64,000 nt of DNA. Origin: Bradyrhizobium murdochi (GTDB lineage Bacteria; Pseudomonadota; Alphaproteobacteria; Rhizobiales; Xanthobacteraceae). Numbering within the stretch: position 1 is the first letter of the stretch; the number at the start of each line of letters is the position of its first letter. The DNA lies in assembly GCF_000472965.1 (NCBI RefSeq), contig NZ_AXAU01000001.1:434001-498000 (forward strand). Reading direction: 5' to 3'. Below, in pieces: positions 20,603-29,485 of this stretch. A model generated the notes under the pieces. That model was not told the origin of the DNA. It worked only from the letters and a program-made list of their open reading frames with translations, and made no database searches. The position numbers and the translations under genes were made by a program.

Positions 20603-21814
20603 TCATTCCGGCAGCCGGAGCAGCTCGCAACGCGATCCCTTTGCGGCAGCCGGCGCGAACGGCGGACGTATCACAAGTGCGCGCGCCGCAGCGAGATTCC
20701 CTGATAGCGACGAGTCCTGATGGTTCACGGGCACGGCAACCAGCGTGCCGTCGTCGCGCGCTTCGAGGCGGGCGCGAAGATAGTCTTCGCGCTGATCATT
20801 GGCGGCGAGATCGCGGCCGAGCAGCGCGTTTTCGCGCAGGTGATGGATGGTATCGCGGCCCGATAGAGCGCGAATCAGCGGCACCAGAAACAGGAAGCCG
20901 CAGACATAGGAGGAGACGGGATTGCCGGGCAGGCCGATCACCCGCATCGCGCCCAGTTTGCCATGCATCATCGGCTTGCCCGGCCGCATCGCGATCCGCC
21001 AGAACGCCATGGCGATGCCCTCGGCCTCCAGCGACCGCTTGACGAGGTCGTGGTCGCCGACCGAAGCGCCGCCAATGGTGATCAGGATGTCGGCGTCGGC
21101 CTTGCGAGCACGGCTGATGCCTTCCGCGGTCGCGGCGACGGTGTCAGCGGCGATCCCGAGGTCGATGATTTCTGCCCCTTCGGCCCGCGCCAGCGCCTGC
21201 AAGCCGTAGCCGTTGGAATAGACGATCTGGCCGGGGCTGGGGCTTGTGCCCGGCATCACCAGCTCGTCGCCGGTTGCAAGCATCGCTACTTTCGGGCGGC
21301 GGTGCACCGCAAGCTCCGGGTAGTTCATGCCGGCGGCGAGCGAGAGGTCGCGGTCGGTGAGGCGGCGCCCGCGTTTGAGGAGGACGTCGCCTTCGCGGAA
21401 ATCAACGCCCGCGGCGCGGATATGCCGTCCTGGAACGGCGGCTTCTGTGATGGTGATATGATCGCCGTCGACGCCAGTGTCTTCCTGGATGATGACAGCG
21501 TCGGCGCCGTCGGGAATCACGCCGCCGGTAAAGATCCGCACCGCTTCGCCCGGGCCTACCTTCCGCTCGAACGGGCGGCCGGCGGCGACCTCGCCAATCA
21601 CTTTCAGCTGTGCGCTGACATCGGCGGCGTCAGCCGCGCGCACCGCATAGCCGTCCATCGCTGACATCGCCTGCGGCGGCTGCGTCCGCCGCGCGGCGAC
21701 GTCGCGTGCGAGAATGCGGTGATAGGCGTCATCGAGCGCCACCATTTCTTCAGGGACGGGATCGGCGCCCGCGAGGATGGCAGACAATGCATCGGCAACC
21801 GGCATCAACGCCAC
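20603..21814 (-). CDS. moeA: Molybdopterin molybdotransferase MoeA
   Basis: MoeA inserts molybdate into adenylylated molybdopterin, the last step of Moco synthesis. The 403-residue protein has the family segments QAMSAMDGYAVRAAD, IFTGGVIPDGADAVIIQED and the MoCF-domain ITIGGASVGDHDLVK, then GLPGNPVSSYVCGFLFLVP. A GTG at 21814 is preferred because gggagg stands 8 bases upstream; it gives MALMPVADALSAIL. In related genomes moaC is expected immediately upstream, but here moaC lies about 15 kb away. Confidence 0.95.
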   Translation of the reverse strand: MALMPVADALSAILAGADPVPEEMVALDDAYHRILARDVAARRTQPPQAMSAMDGYAVRAADAADVSAQLKVIGEVAAGRPFERKVGPGEAVRIFTGGVIPDGADAVIIQEDTGVDGDHITITEAAVPGRHIRAAGVDFREGDVLLKRGRRLTDRDLSLAAGMNYPELAVHRRPKVAMLATGDELVMPGTSPSPGQIVYSNGYGLQALARAEGAEIIDLGIAADTVAATAEGISRARKADADILITIGGASVGDHDLVKRSLEAEGIAMAFWRIAMRPGKPMMHGKLGAMRVIGLPGNPVSSYVCGFLFLVPLIRALSGRDTIHHLRENALLGRDLAANDQREDYLRARLEARDDGTLVAVPVNHQDSSLSGNLAAARALVIRPPFAPAAAKGSRCELLRLPE

Positions 21815-21842
21815 GGGCAGACCTCCCTCAAATTCCAAGTGC

Positions 21843-22469
21843 TTAGATTCCAAGTGCGGTCAGTGCCCTCGCCACGTCATCCGTCGATGTCACGTGGATG
21901 GCAGAAAGGCCGCGCGCCCGCGCACCTTCGATGTTGGCAGCCGAGTCGTCGAAGAATAGGATCCGCGACGCCGGCACACCGATCGCTTTTACCACATGAT
22001 CATAGGCTTCGGCGTCGGGTTTGCGCAAACCGATGCTGGAGGACAGGAATATCTGGCGGAAATGGCCGAGCACATCCGCATAGGCCTGCGAAAAATGCGT
22101 GACATGGGCCGGATTGGTGTTGGAAAAAGCATAGAGCGGCAGGCGTTTTGCTGCGCGCGCCAGGAGCGGCGAAATTCCGGGCATTTCGCCGGTGAAGATC
22201 GCGTTCCAGCCTTCCAGGAACTGCGCGTCGGTGATGCCGATGCCGAGCGACCGGCGCAGGCTCGCAAAGAACGCCGCATCGTCGATCCGGCCGGTCTCGT
22301 GGTGCTTGAAACTGTCGTCCACCACAAAGCGTCCGGCGAGGTCGGCAGGCGCGCAGCCCGCATGCCCCGCCCAGCACGTCATTACCTCTTCGAAACTGAT
22401 GTCGAGCACGACACGGCCGAGGTCGAACAGCAAGGCGTCGACGGAATGGGGCGCTGGCGGCGAATTCAT
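21843..22469 (-). CDS. HAD-superfamily phosphatase (YihX-like)
   Basis: A 208-residue HAD subfamily IA hydrolase. Motif I is LLFDLGRVVLD with nucleophile Asp16; the second Asp of the usual DxD is Gly, as in YihX-type sugar-phosphate phosphatases. Motif II is YAFSNTNP, motif III includes the lysine in LRKPDAEAY, and motif IV is ILFFDDSAANIEGA. The substrate is probably a small phosphorylated metabolite. It ends 28 bp before moeA on the same strand. It is the first gene of the accessory segment. Confidence 0.85.
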   Translation of the reverse strand: MNSPPAPHSVDALLFDLGRVVLDISFEEVMTCWAGHAGCAPADLAGRFVVDDSFKHHETGRIDDAAFFASLRRSLGIGITDAQFLEGWNAIFTGEMPGISPLLARAAKRLPLYAFSNTNPAHVTHFSQAYADVLGHFRQIFLSSSIGLRKPDAEAYDHVVKAIGVPASRILFFDDSAANIEGARARGLSAIHVTSTDDVARALTALGI

Positions 22470-22625
22470 GGCAGTCGTTTACAAAACCGGACCGGCCTGG
22501 GCAACGGCCACGGCGATTTGCGTCGCAGCCCAATCCGACGCTTAAGCCCGTACGCAGGCTGTGCTAAGGCTTCGGGCCAATTTCTTGGGGCCATTTTCTT
22601 GGGGCCAATTTCAGGGAGTAGTCGC

Positions 22626-22928
22626 ATGCAAGTTGTCGGCAGAATCCTAGGCGCTGTCGCCGTGATCGCTTTATTGGCCGGATCCGCTGCCGCCCAGCAA
22701 GGTCCGCCCAAATATGGCGAGGAGGAGAAGCCCAAGACGCCCTCGCAAATCGCGGCCGAGAAGGACGCCGAGCGGGCCTATCGGAGATCGCTCGGCAACA
22801 TTCCCGAGCAGCAGAAGAGTTCGGATCCCTGGGGGACGATGCGCGGCGACAGCACACCGCCGAAAGCGGCGGCCAAGGCGCCGGCAGCGAAGTCAAAGGC
22901 CAAATCCGCCGAAGGGGCTGCAAAGTAG
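22626..22928 (+). CDS. Small secreted Lys/Ala/Pro-rich protein
   Basis: A 100-residue protein with a signal peptide (MQVVGRILGAVAVIALLAGSAAA). The mature part contains QIAAEKDAERAYRRSLGNIP and an Ala/Lys-rich tail. I recall this ERAYRRSLGNIPEQ segment as common in small Bradyrhizobium secreted proteins of unknown role. A gggag site stands 7 bases before the ATG. The 5' leader just upstream carries two direct copies of ttcttggggcca (22582-22593, 22596-22607). Confidence 0.7.
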   Translation: MQVVGRILGAVAVIALLAGSAAAQQGPPKYGEEEKPKTPSQIAAEKDAERAYRRSLGNIPEQQKSSDPWGTMRGDSTPPKAAAKAPAAKSKAKSAEGAAK

Positions 22929-23123
22929 AAGATGTCGGCAAGCCCGGCATGACGAATCCCCTATCTAACGTGATGATTTCATTCAGACTCTGAAAGCCGT
23001 ATTGCTCCGGGTCGGCGTGCCTTGATCCGACCAAAAAGCCATTGTGAGTTGGCGGGGCCGGGACAGGGGCGCCGATTCACAGGGATGGTGTGGGCGTCCG
23101 TAGAGATAGAGGGACGCCCCACG

Positions 23124-24458
23124 ATGCGCAGGAATTTTGCCTTTCTTCTCGGCACGGTGACGGGCGCGTGTCTGACCGCTCTCGTGATCGGACCTCAAGG
23201 CGCGCATCTGGTGGCGGCGGCAAAGGCTGCGGCCCGTTCCGACACCTACACCCAGCTCAATTTATTCGGCAACGTATTCGAGCGGATCAAGACCAGCTAC
23301 GTCGAGAAGCCGGACGATTCCAAACTGATGGAAGGCGCCATCAACGGCATGATCTCGGCGCTCGATCCTCATTCGCGCTACATGAATGAGAAGGGCTGGA
23401 GCGACATGCAGGAGACCACCCATGGCGAATTCGGTGGGCTCGGCATCGAGGTCACGATGGAAGACGGCCTCGTCAAGGTGGTGACGCCGATCGACGATAC
23501 GCCCGCGGCCAAGGCCGGTATGCTGTCAGGCGACGTGATCACCCAAATTGACGACGAGGTCATCCAGGGCATGACCCTCGAACAGGCGGTGGGCCGGATG
23601 AAGGGCCCCGCCAACAGCAAGATCCGCCTCAAGGTCGTGCGCAAGGGGGCCGCCGCGCCGATCGACGTTGCCATCGTGCGCGAGATCATCCGGGTGCGGC
23701 CGGTCCGTTTCAAGACCGACGGCGGCGACATCGGTTACATCAGGATCACCCGTTTCAACGAGCAGACCACCGACGGCCTGAAGAAGGCGATCGCCAGCAT
23801 CTCGAAGGAAATTCCGCCGGAAAAACTGACGGGCTATGTGATCGATCTCCGCAACAATCCCGGCGGGCTGCTCGATCAGGCGGTGTCGGTGTCGAGCACC
23901 TTCATGAACCGGGGCGAGGTGGTCTCGACGCGTGGCCGCACTTCGGAGGAAACCCAGCGCTTCACCGCGCGCGGGGGTGACATCACCAAAGGCAAGCCGC
24001 TGGTCGTGCTGATCAACGGCGGCTCGGCTTCGGCATCCGAAATCGTGGCCGGCGCGCTGCGCGACCACAAGCGCGCCACGCTGATTGGCACGCGCACTTT
24101 CGGCAAGGGCTCGGTGCAGACCATCATCCCGCTCGGACAGGGCAACGGCGCGCTGGCGCTTACCACGGCGCGCTACTTCACGCCGTCGGGTCGCTCGATC
24201 CAGGCCCAGGGCATCGCGCCCGACGTCGAGGTGCTGCAGGACGTGCCCGATGAACTCAAGGGCCGCGCCGAGCTGAAGGGCGAAGCCTCGATGCGTGGTC
24301 ACCTCGCCGCTGAAGGCGCCGAGCAGACCGGCTCGCAAGCCTACGTCCCGCCGAATGAAAAGGACGACAAGGCGCTCAACGCCGCGTTCAACCTGCTGCG
24401 CGGCGGCACCGTGAATGCAAATGCAGTCACGGCCGCGAAGCGGGCGGTGGCGAACTAA
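23124..24458 (+). CDS. C-terminal processing peptidase, S41 family (CtpA-like)
   Basis: A 444-residue periplasmic protease. It begins MRRNFAFLLGTVTGACLTAL (a signal anchor), then the N-terminal cap with a LNLFGNVFERIKTSYVEKP phrase, a PDZ domain (residues about 95-180), and the Ser/Lys dyad segments GGSASASEIVAGAL and TFGKGSVQT. Such proteases trim periplasmic and cell-wall enzymes. The well-known CtpA of these genomes usually sits next to an EnvC-like murein hydrolase gene; that context is absent, so this may be a paralogue (inference). gaggga stands before the ATG. The frame could start earlier, but the signal anchor fixes 23124. Confidence 0.9.
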   Translation: MRRNFAFLLGTVTGACLTALVIGPQGAHLVAAAKAAARSDTYTQLNLFGNVFERIKTSYVEKPDDSKLMEGAINGMISALDPHSRYMNEKGWSDMQETTHGEFGGLGIEVTMEDGLVKVVTPIDDTPAAKAGMLSGDVITQIDDEVIQGMTLEQAVGRMKGPANSKIRLKVVRKGAAAPIDVAIVREIIRVRPVRFKTDGGDIGYIRITRFNEQTTDGLKKAIASISKEIPPEKLTGYVIDLRNNPGGLLDQAVSVSSTFMNRGEVVSTRGRTSEETQRFTARGGDITKGKPLVVLINGGSASASEIVAGALRDHKRATLIGTRTFGKGSVQTIIPLGQGNGALALTTARYFTPSGRSIQAQGIAPDVEVLQDVPDELKGRAELKGEASMRGHLAAEGAEQTGSQAYVPPNEKDDKALNAAFNLLRGGTVNANAVTAAKRAVAN

Positions 24459-24473
24459 ATTCAGAACCCACCG

Positions 24474-24529
24474 CGTCATTGCGAGCCATCCGGCGGCGCT
24501 TTGCGCCGACCGGGTGGCTCGCAATGACG
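24474..24529. repeat. Palindromic repeat, cgtcattgcgagc family, copy 1
   Basis: Perfect 15-bp arms at 24474-24488 and 24515-24529 enclose an inner hairpin (ggcgctttgcgcc). It follows the protease stop by 15 bp. Three longer members with the same ends lie at 57419, 62361 and 63909. Confidence 0.8.
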
Positions 24530-24658
24530 GAAACAATCAGCGCGTAGTATGCGTCAGGGCGCGCGTAGCGATCTGGAAAACATGACCGCTTTTTGAAACC
24601 TCATCTCCATCCGCTCGTAGTTCGCGTCGAACACCATATGCGTTCGAACGGAGCAGTC

Positions 24659-25798
24659 ATGTCGAGAAAATGGATTTTACCGGCCCTGATCTTGTCCCTT
24701 GGTTCGAGTGGAGCCCTGCAGGCCAATCCGCTGGATTCACCTGGCGTCGTCTATATCGACGGGCTGCCGTGCAATCGCGCGTGCCAGTCCTACATGGCCT
24801 GGTCTGATCAGGCATTGTCTGCCCGGCACCGCGCGGTTCGCGAGACTGATGTCGCAGTGCCGGCTAAGGCCGAAACCGCAAGACCAGAACACGCCACTCC
24901 CGCACGCGTAGCGAGGCAGGGCGCACCTGTTTCCCGCGCTGCGCCGCGCGGCAGCAAGGCGGCCTCCAATACGAGGCCGCCAACCGCCAAGAAGGCCGCC
25001 GCTCCCGCGCTCGCAGCAGCCGGGAAGAACATTCCGGCGGTGACGGCGCCAGTGGCTCGCGAAAAGGCCGTCGCGGCTGGCCAGCCGCCGGAGCGCAAAC
25101 TGGAAACCCCTGATAGCCCCGAGCCCAGTCAGGCAGCCGCCGTCGCTGCGTCGCAGCCTGCGGGGACTCCCAAGCCGGAGGTGGAGACTCCCAAGTCGGA
25201 GGTGAAGTCGGAGGTCAAATCCGAGGTCGCCCTGCCGCCGCCGGCCACGCTTGAGATCGCCGCGACGCCTGCCGCGCCCGAGGCGACTGCGTTGCCTTCC
25301 TCGGCCGGCGTTGCTCCCGCTCCGGCCTCTCGAACCATCCAGCAACAGCTTGTGGAAGCGACGGGATTGGCCGATCTCGTCACGGCGATCGGGACGGGGA
25401 GGGAGGCGGCCAACAAATCCGACAATCCGGAAACAGCGCCCGCCGACGTGAGCGATACCGACAAAGCGGTATCCGCAGCGCCAGACGACCCGGATCTGGT
25501 CGCGCTTGTGCTGGCACGTCCGGAGATCAATTCGCTATCCGACCTGAACAACAAGAGCATTGCGATCGAGGAGAAGCAGTCCGCATCGAGCGGACGTGTC
25601 AGCGCCGCGTTCATGGCGGCGGGAGCCGCGGAAGTCCAGTTCAGCGAAGGGCAGCGAGGTGCGATCGACCGGCTGATCAGCGGCGAAGTCCCGGCCGCGG
25701 TCCTGACATTGGCTTCGCGCCAAGCCGCCGAGTGGTTTCCCGATATCGAAGGCTTCAAGACGTTTCGGGTGCCGCTCGCGCAGCAGGCGCGACTCTAG
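24659..25798 (+). CDS. Secreted protein with disordered linker and periplasmic-binding-like C-terminus
   Basis: A 379-residue protein starting MSRKWILPALILSLGSSG with a cleavage site near LQA. The N-terminal mature part has two cysteines (GLPCNRACQSYM). Residues about 60-260 form a Pro/Ala/Lys-rich linker, including a tandem KSEV (three copies near nt 25196-25230). The last 120 residues (DPDLVALVLARPEINSLSDL to FRVPL) resemble the first lobe of NMT1/TAXI-type periplasmic binding proteins with the SLSDLNNKSIAIEE phrase. A ggag site lies 6 bases before the ATG. The function is unknown; the tail suggests solute or partner binding. Confidence 0.75.
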   Translation: MSRKWILPALILSLGSSGALQANPLDSPGVVYIDGLPCNRACQSYMAWSDQALSARHRAVRETDVAVPAKAETARPEHATPARVARQGAPVSRAAPRGSKAASNTRPPTAKKAAAPALAAAGKNIPAVTAPVAREKAVAAGQPPERKLETPDSPEPSQAAAVAASQPAGTPKPEVETPKSEVKSEVKSEVALPPPATLEIAATPAAPEATALPSSAGVAPAPASRTIQQQLVEATGLADLVTAIGTGREAANKSDNPETAPADVSDTDKAVSAAPDDPDLVALVLARPEINSLSDLNNKSIAIEEKQSASSGRVSAAFMAAGAAEVQFSEGQRGAIDRLISGEVPAAVLTLASRQAAEWFPDIEGFKTFRVPLAQQARL

Positions 25799-25810
25799 AC
25801 GTCACAGCAT

Positions 25811-25872
25811 AGCCCGGATGCGCGACTTGTCCGCCAAAGCTCGAAGAGCGTAGGCGGAAGCGACATCCGGGT
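25811..25872. repeat. Palindromic repeat, agcccggatg family
   Basis: Ends agcccggatg (25811-25820) and catccggg (25864-25871) flank an inner hairpin at 25824-25861 beginning acttgtccgcc and ending ggcggaag. The same inner hairpin occurs inside the unrelated element at 57419-57533. Confidence 0.65.
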
Positions 25873-26076
25873 TGGCTTGTTCCCTCAATATCGCGGAGCC
25901 TGTCATCACTCCGCGAGCGCCCTTGCGCTCGTCGCTGGGCGCGCATTCGCAACCCGTTGGCTCATGCGGGGATCTGCTGAACTGACCGCGGTCTTTCCAT
26001 GCCCTTTCTCGTTCACAATTCGCCGGGAAACGATCCCTCCCTCGCGCGTTGTCGGAGAGAACCTAGGAGATAGCTC

Positions 26077-26376
26077 ATGCGAACCTCAATTCTCGCGACG
26101 ATGGTCGCTTTTGGAACCGCACTCAGCATGCCGGCATTGGCTCAGCAGTCGACGGCGCCCGGCCAGCAGGTGCAAACCGACAAACAGATGCAAGAGGAAG
26201 CGGATAAAGGAATCAAGACCCGCGACTCCGGACAATCCGGCCTTGTCAGCGAACAGGAAAAGCCCGGTGCTTCCGCACATCCGCCCGGGCAACCTCATCC
26301 GGGCAGCCAAACGACGGGTTCGGGCACTGGCACGAGTGGCGGGCAGGGGGCGGCGCCTGGGAGCAGTCCGCGTTAG
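26077..26376 (+). CDS. Small secreted Gly/Ser/Gln-rich protein
   Basis: A 99-residue protein with a clear signal peptide (MRTSILATMVAFGTALSMPALA, then QQSTAP). The mature chain is hydrophilic and probably disordered, with Gln-rich (QQVQTDKQMQEEADKG) and Gly/Ser/Thr-rich (TTGSGTGTSGGQG) parts. An aggaga site stands before the ATG. No family was recognised, but the signal peptide and site support a real gene. The 250 bp after it hold only a short palindrome. Confidence 0.7.
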   Translation: MRTSILATMVAFGTALSMPALAQQSTAPGQQVQTDKQMQEEADKGIKTRDSGQSGLVSEQEKPGASAHPPGQPHPGSQTTGSGTGTSGGQGAAPGSSPR

Positions 26377-26450
26377 CCCTGAGTTTCAGCAATGGATGGT
26401 TCGACCACGTGCGGCCTACACCGTGCGCGCCGCGTTCTTGCGCCTGTAAC

Positions 26451-26471
26451 TACGGTGACAGTGTCACCGTA
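26451..26471. repeat. Perfect 21-nt palindrome
   Basis: TACGGTGACA and TGTCACCGTA flank a single central G. It sits in a gene-free gap between the small secreted protein and the convergent Bug receptor gene. It could act as a weak terminator or be a mobile-element remnant; no T-run follows on either strand. Confidence 0.5.
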
Positions 26472-26626
26472 ATTCCAGACGTGATCATGAAATTCAAGTA
26501 GCTTGTCGCCCCGTTCGGACCAGCAGCCGAGGTGTGAATGCGGGGCTCCGTATCGTAGGTTTCGGGCGATGCAAGGCGCTCTTCGATGGCGACCCGGGCA
26601 TCAATACGTTCAATCCTCACCAGACG

Positions 26627-27601
26627 CTAACCTGGTTTCTTACCGACAATACGCACGATTTCCTCCATTCGCCGTCGTTGCGCAGCGAGCACGTCCGAGA
26701 ATTCTTGCGGGGTGCTGGTGCGCAGGCTTTGCCCGGCGGCGGTGAGGCGCGTTGCGATGGTCGGATCCATGGCTACCGCCGAAATGTCCTTGGCAAGACG
26801 GCCACGCAGTGCTTCCGACAAGTCTCGCGGCCCAAAGAAGCCGCTCAGGCCGTCCATCGCCAAGTCAGGAAATCCGGCCTCCGTAACGGTCGGCGTTTCT
26901 CCGGCAGCGGCAGCGCGCTGCTGATTGGTGACGGCGAGTAGCCGAACCTTTCCAGCCTCGATTGGGGCGCGCACGACGGATAGCCCATGAATGATGACGT
27001 GCAATCGACCCGACATTAGATCCTGAATCGCGGGCGCAAGCTCGCGGTATGAGATGTAGGTCAAATCAAGATTGAGCCGCTTGCTAAACGCAGCGAAAAC
27101 GTAGCGAGGCAAGCCCGGTCCGGCGGTCCAATTCAGTTGTCCTGGATGCGAACGCACGTAGGTGATGAGATCGCCGAGTGAGGTGACGGGCACTCCATCG
27201 CTCACTGCCACAACCAAGGTGATGTCAGAGGCCATGGCGATGGGTACTGCATCGCGCTCCGGATCGTAGGGCAGCGCCTCCTGAATCAATGGCTGAAGCG
27301 CAAAGGGGGCGCTTACTGAGAAAAGCAGCGTATGATCGTCGCGCACCGCTGCGAAGGCTGACACACCAACCGTTCCGTCGCCACCGGGGCGATTCTCCAC
27401 CACGACAGGTTTGCCCCACCGGGTAGCCAGACGTTCGGCAAATAGACGAACCGTTAGGTCAGACCCGGTTCCCGCGGGCTGCGGCATGATTATACGCACG
27501 GCACGCAGCGGCCACGATTCCGCGTGGAGTGGCGACTCGAAAGAAGCGAGACCCATGCCTGTAAGGGTGGCCAGCAACAGAATGCGTCGCAACTTGTCCA
27601 T
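26627..27601 (-). CDS. Bug/TctC-type tripartite tricarboxylate receptor
   Basis: A 324-residue periplasmic solute receptor of the Bug family. It has a signal peptide (MDKLRRILLLATLTGMGLASF), then WPLRAVRIIMPQPAGTGSDLTVR and VVVENRPGGDGTVG, the family's N-terminal signature, and the ELAPAIQDLMSGRLHVII segment. An aggagg site precedes the ATG. No TctA/TctB membrane genes are adjacent, so it is an orphan receptor. It starts 15 bp after the MarR gene on the same strand and probably forms an operon with it. Bug ligands are usually organic or aromatic carboxylates; this one is not known. Confidence 0.92.
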   Translation of the reverse strand: MDKLRRILLLATLTGMGLASFESPLHAESWPLRAVRIIMPQPAGTGSDLTVRLFAERLATRWGKPVVVENRPGGDGTVGVSAFAAVRDDHTLLFSVSAPFALQPLIQEALPYDPERDAVPIAMASDITLVVAVSDGVPVTSLGDLITYVRSHPGQLNWTAGPGLPRYVFAAFSKRLNLDLTYISYRELAPAIQDLMSGRLHVIIHGLSVVRAPIEAGKVRLLAVTNQQRAAAAGETPTVTEAGFPDLAMDGLSGFFGPRDLSEALRGRLAKDISAVAMDPTIATRLTAAGQSLRTSTPQEFSDVLAAQRRRMEEIVRIVGKKPG

Positions 27602-27616
27602 GATGATCCTCCTTGA

Positions 27617-28168
27617 TCATTTGGCCGTCTTCGATGGTTGCGAGAGTTGGCGCCGGCGGCGTCCGACGCCGGGCTTGGCGTAGGCTTCGTTGGCTTTGAT
27701 GATTTTGACGAGTTGATCCAGGAACAATTCCCGTTCAGCCGGGTCAAGCGGTTCAAGGATACGGCGCTGGGCCGCGCGCATAGGTGCGCGGAGCCGTTCT
27801 TGGAGCGCATGGCCGCGTCGTGTCAGGCGTAACCGCCGAGCCCGGCGGTCGGCACTATCCACGCGGCGCTCTATCAGCTTTCGCCTTTCAAGCTTTTCGA
27901 CAAGGACGCTCGCTGAATTGCGATCGATGGCCAATCGCGCTGCAACTCCGATCTGGTCGATGTCCGGCTCGTGGCCGAGATAGACAAGCACAGCGTATTC
28001 GAGCGGCGCCAGGTCCTCGCCCGACAAGACTTCCGCCACCACTCCCGTGCAGAGCTGAGCAAAGCGGCGAGCCAATGCCACAGGAACGCGGCGAATGGGC
28101 ACGCCGCCCTTCCAGGTTAGCACCTGAATCGGGCGATCCGTATCGAGGGGTACAGAACGTCTTGCCAT
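27617..28168 (-). CDS. MarR family transcriptional regulator
   Basis: A 183-residue winged-helix regulator. The core is GEDLAPLEYAVLVYLGHEP, then IGVAARLAIDRNSASVLVEK (recognition helix) and the wing RRVDSADRRARRLRLT, followed by the dimerisation helix EPLDPAERELFLDQL. The ATG at 28168 is preferred; upstream codons run through the AT-rich intergenic palindrome. It is divergent from a flavin monooxygenase gene with 81 bp between starts. MarR proteins generally repress adjacent genes and release DNA on binding phenolic or other small molecules. Confidence 0.9.
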   Translation of the reverse strand: MARRSVPLDTDRPIQVLTWKGGVPIRRVPVALARRFAQLCTGVVAEVLSGEDLAPLEYAVLVYLGHEPDIDQIGVAARLAIDRNSASVLVEKLERRKLIERRVDSADRRARRLRLTRRGHALQERLRAPMRAAQRRILEPLDPAERELFLDQLVKIIKANEAYAKPGVGRRRRQLSQPSKTAK

Positions 28169-28181
28169 TATCGTGCATATA

Positions 28182-28210
28182 ATCATAATAATGACGATCA
28201 TTATAATGAT
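28182..28210. promoter_or_regulatory. Candidate MarR operator palindrome
   Basis: A 29-bp palindrome centred on base 28196. It pairs at all but one position, with an inner core TAATGA-cga-TCATTA (28189-28203). It is very AT-rich in GC-rich surroundings and lies in the 81-bp gap between the divergent MarR and monooxygenase starts, where binding could block both promoters. Confidence 0.7.
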
Positions 28211-28249
28211 AATATCATTGGAGTCAACTTGGCCAGTAGGGAGTGAAGG

Positions 28250-29485
28250 ATGCCGGAAAGCGTCGAGACAGTTGTCATCGGCGGAGGCCAGGCCGGCCTT
28301 TCGATGAGCTATCATCTCGCCCGCAAGGGTCGGGAGCATGTGGTGCTAGAACGAGGGCGCGTCGCCGAGCGCTGGCACAGCGAACGCTGGGACTCGCTGG
28401 TCTTCCAATTTCCTAACATCATGCTTCGCCTGCCAGGTCAGCCGTATGCCGGCGATCAGCCTGACAGCTTCATGGACCGGGAGGGCGTGGCGCGGTTCGT
28501 CGCGGACTATTCCGTCAGGATTGCCGCTCCGCTGCGCTGCGGAGTGAACGTTACCTCCCTGCGGCAGACGGACCAAGGGAGCTTCCTCCTGCAGACCGGT
28601 CAAACTGCGCTGGAAGCGAAAAACGTGGTGGTTGCGACAGGCCCCTTCCAACTCCCGTCCATTCCATTGTGCAGCGCGTCGCTTCCGTTCTCAATCCATC
28701 AAGTCACAGCGAACCGCTATACCCGGCCATCCGACCTTCCTGCCGGCAATGTGCTCGTGGTTGGATCCGGTGGTTCGGGTTGCCAGATTGCCGAGGAGCT
28801 GCGCGAGGCCGGCCGCAAGGTCTTTTATTCAATCCGGCGCCATCGCCGCATGCCTCGCCGGTACAGGGGGCACGACCTGATCTGGTGGTTGGAAGCGAGC
28901 GGCATGACCGATTACACGAGCGAGGGAATGCCACCAGAGTGGCGCAACGCTAAGGCGCCACTGATGACGGGAGTGCGCGGTGGCCGCACGGTCGATCTGC
29001 GGCAAATCGCCCGCGAGGGGATTACTCTGCTTGGAAGTCTGCTGGATATCGTAGACGGCCGTTTGCACTTCGCCGCCGATCTGAATGAGAACCTGAAAGC
29101 GGGCGACGCAAGCTTCGTTCAGTTCGTCAGGACGATAGATGCATTTATCGAACGCGAGGGAATGGCACTGCCACCCGAGGAGGCATTCGACCCCCTTCTA
29201 AGGCAGGCTCCGGAGCCTCTTCGTGAGATCGACGTTCTCGACATGCGCGAGGCAGGCATTACTGCCGTGGTCTGGGCGACAGGTTACCGGTACGATTTCG
29301 GTTGGATCGACTGTCCCGTGTTCGACGAGCGCGGCGCGCCAAAGCAGCATCGCGGCGTGACAGCCGTGCCAGGGCTGTACTTTCTCGGATTGCTCCGCAT
29401 GTACAAGGTCAAGTCGTCCTTTCTTTGGGGAGTGGGCGAAGACGCCGAATACCTCGCTGAGCAGATCGCAGTGGGCCGGCGGTGA
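28250..29485 (+). CDS. FAD/NAD(P)-dependent monooxygenase-like oxidoreductase
   Basis: A 411-residue two-dinucleotide-binding flavoprotein of the flavin-containing monooxygenase / CzcO-like group. The FAD motif is VVIGGGQAGLSMSY near residue 8, the NAD(P) motif is VLVVGSGGSGCQIAEE, and WATGYRYDF is the ATG-type motif before the C-terminus. ggagtgaagg stands before the ATG. The closest named activities would be N- or Baeyer-Villiger-type oxygenation, but the substrate is unknown. Divergence from the MarR-Bug operon suggests a regulated uptake-and-oxidation module. Confidence 0.88.
   Translation: MPESVETVVIGGGQAGLSMSYHLARKGREHVVLERGRVAERWHSERWDSLVFQFPNIMLRLPGQPYAGDQPDSFMDREGVARFVADYSVRIAAPLRCGVNVTSLRQTDQGSFLLQTGQTALEAKNVVVATGPFQLPSIPLCSASLPFSIHQVTANRYTRPSDLPAGNVLVVGSGGSGCQIAEELREAGRKVFYSIRRHRRMPRRYRGHDLIWWLEASGMTDYTSEGMPPEWRNAKAPLMTGVRGGRTVDLRQIAREGITLLGSLLDIVDGRLHFAADLNENLKAGDASFVQFVRTIDAFIEREGMALPPEEAFDPLLRQAPEPLREIDVLDMREAGITAVVWATGYRYDFGWIDCPVFDERGAPKQHRGVTAVPGLYFLGLLRMYKVKSSFLWGVGEDAEYLAEQIAVGRR

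Noticed and set aside
21843..22469. HAD phosphatase as a pseudogene because the second motif-I aspartate is Gly
   Set aside because: FDLG is normal in YihX-type members of the family, and the other motifs are intact.
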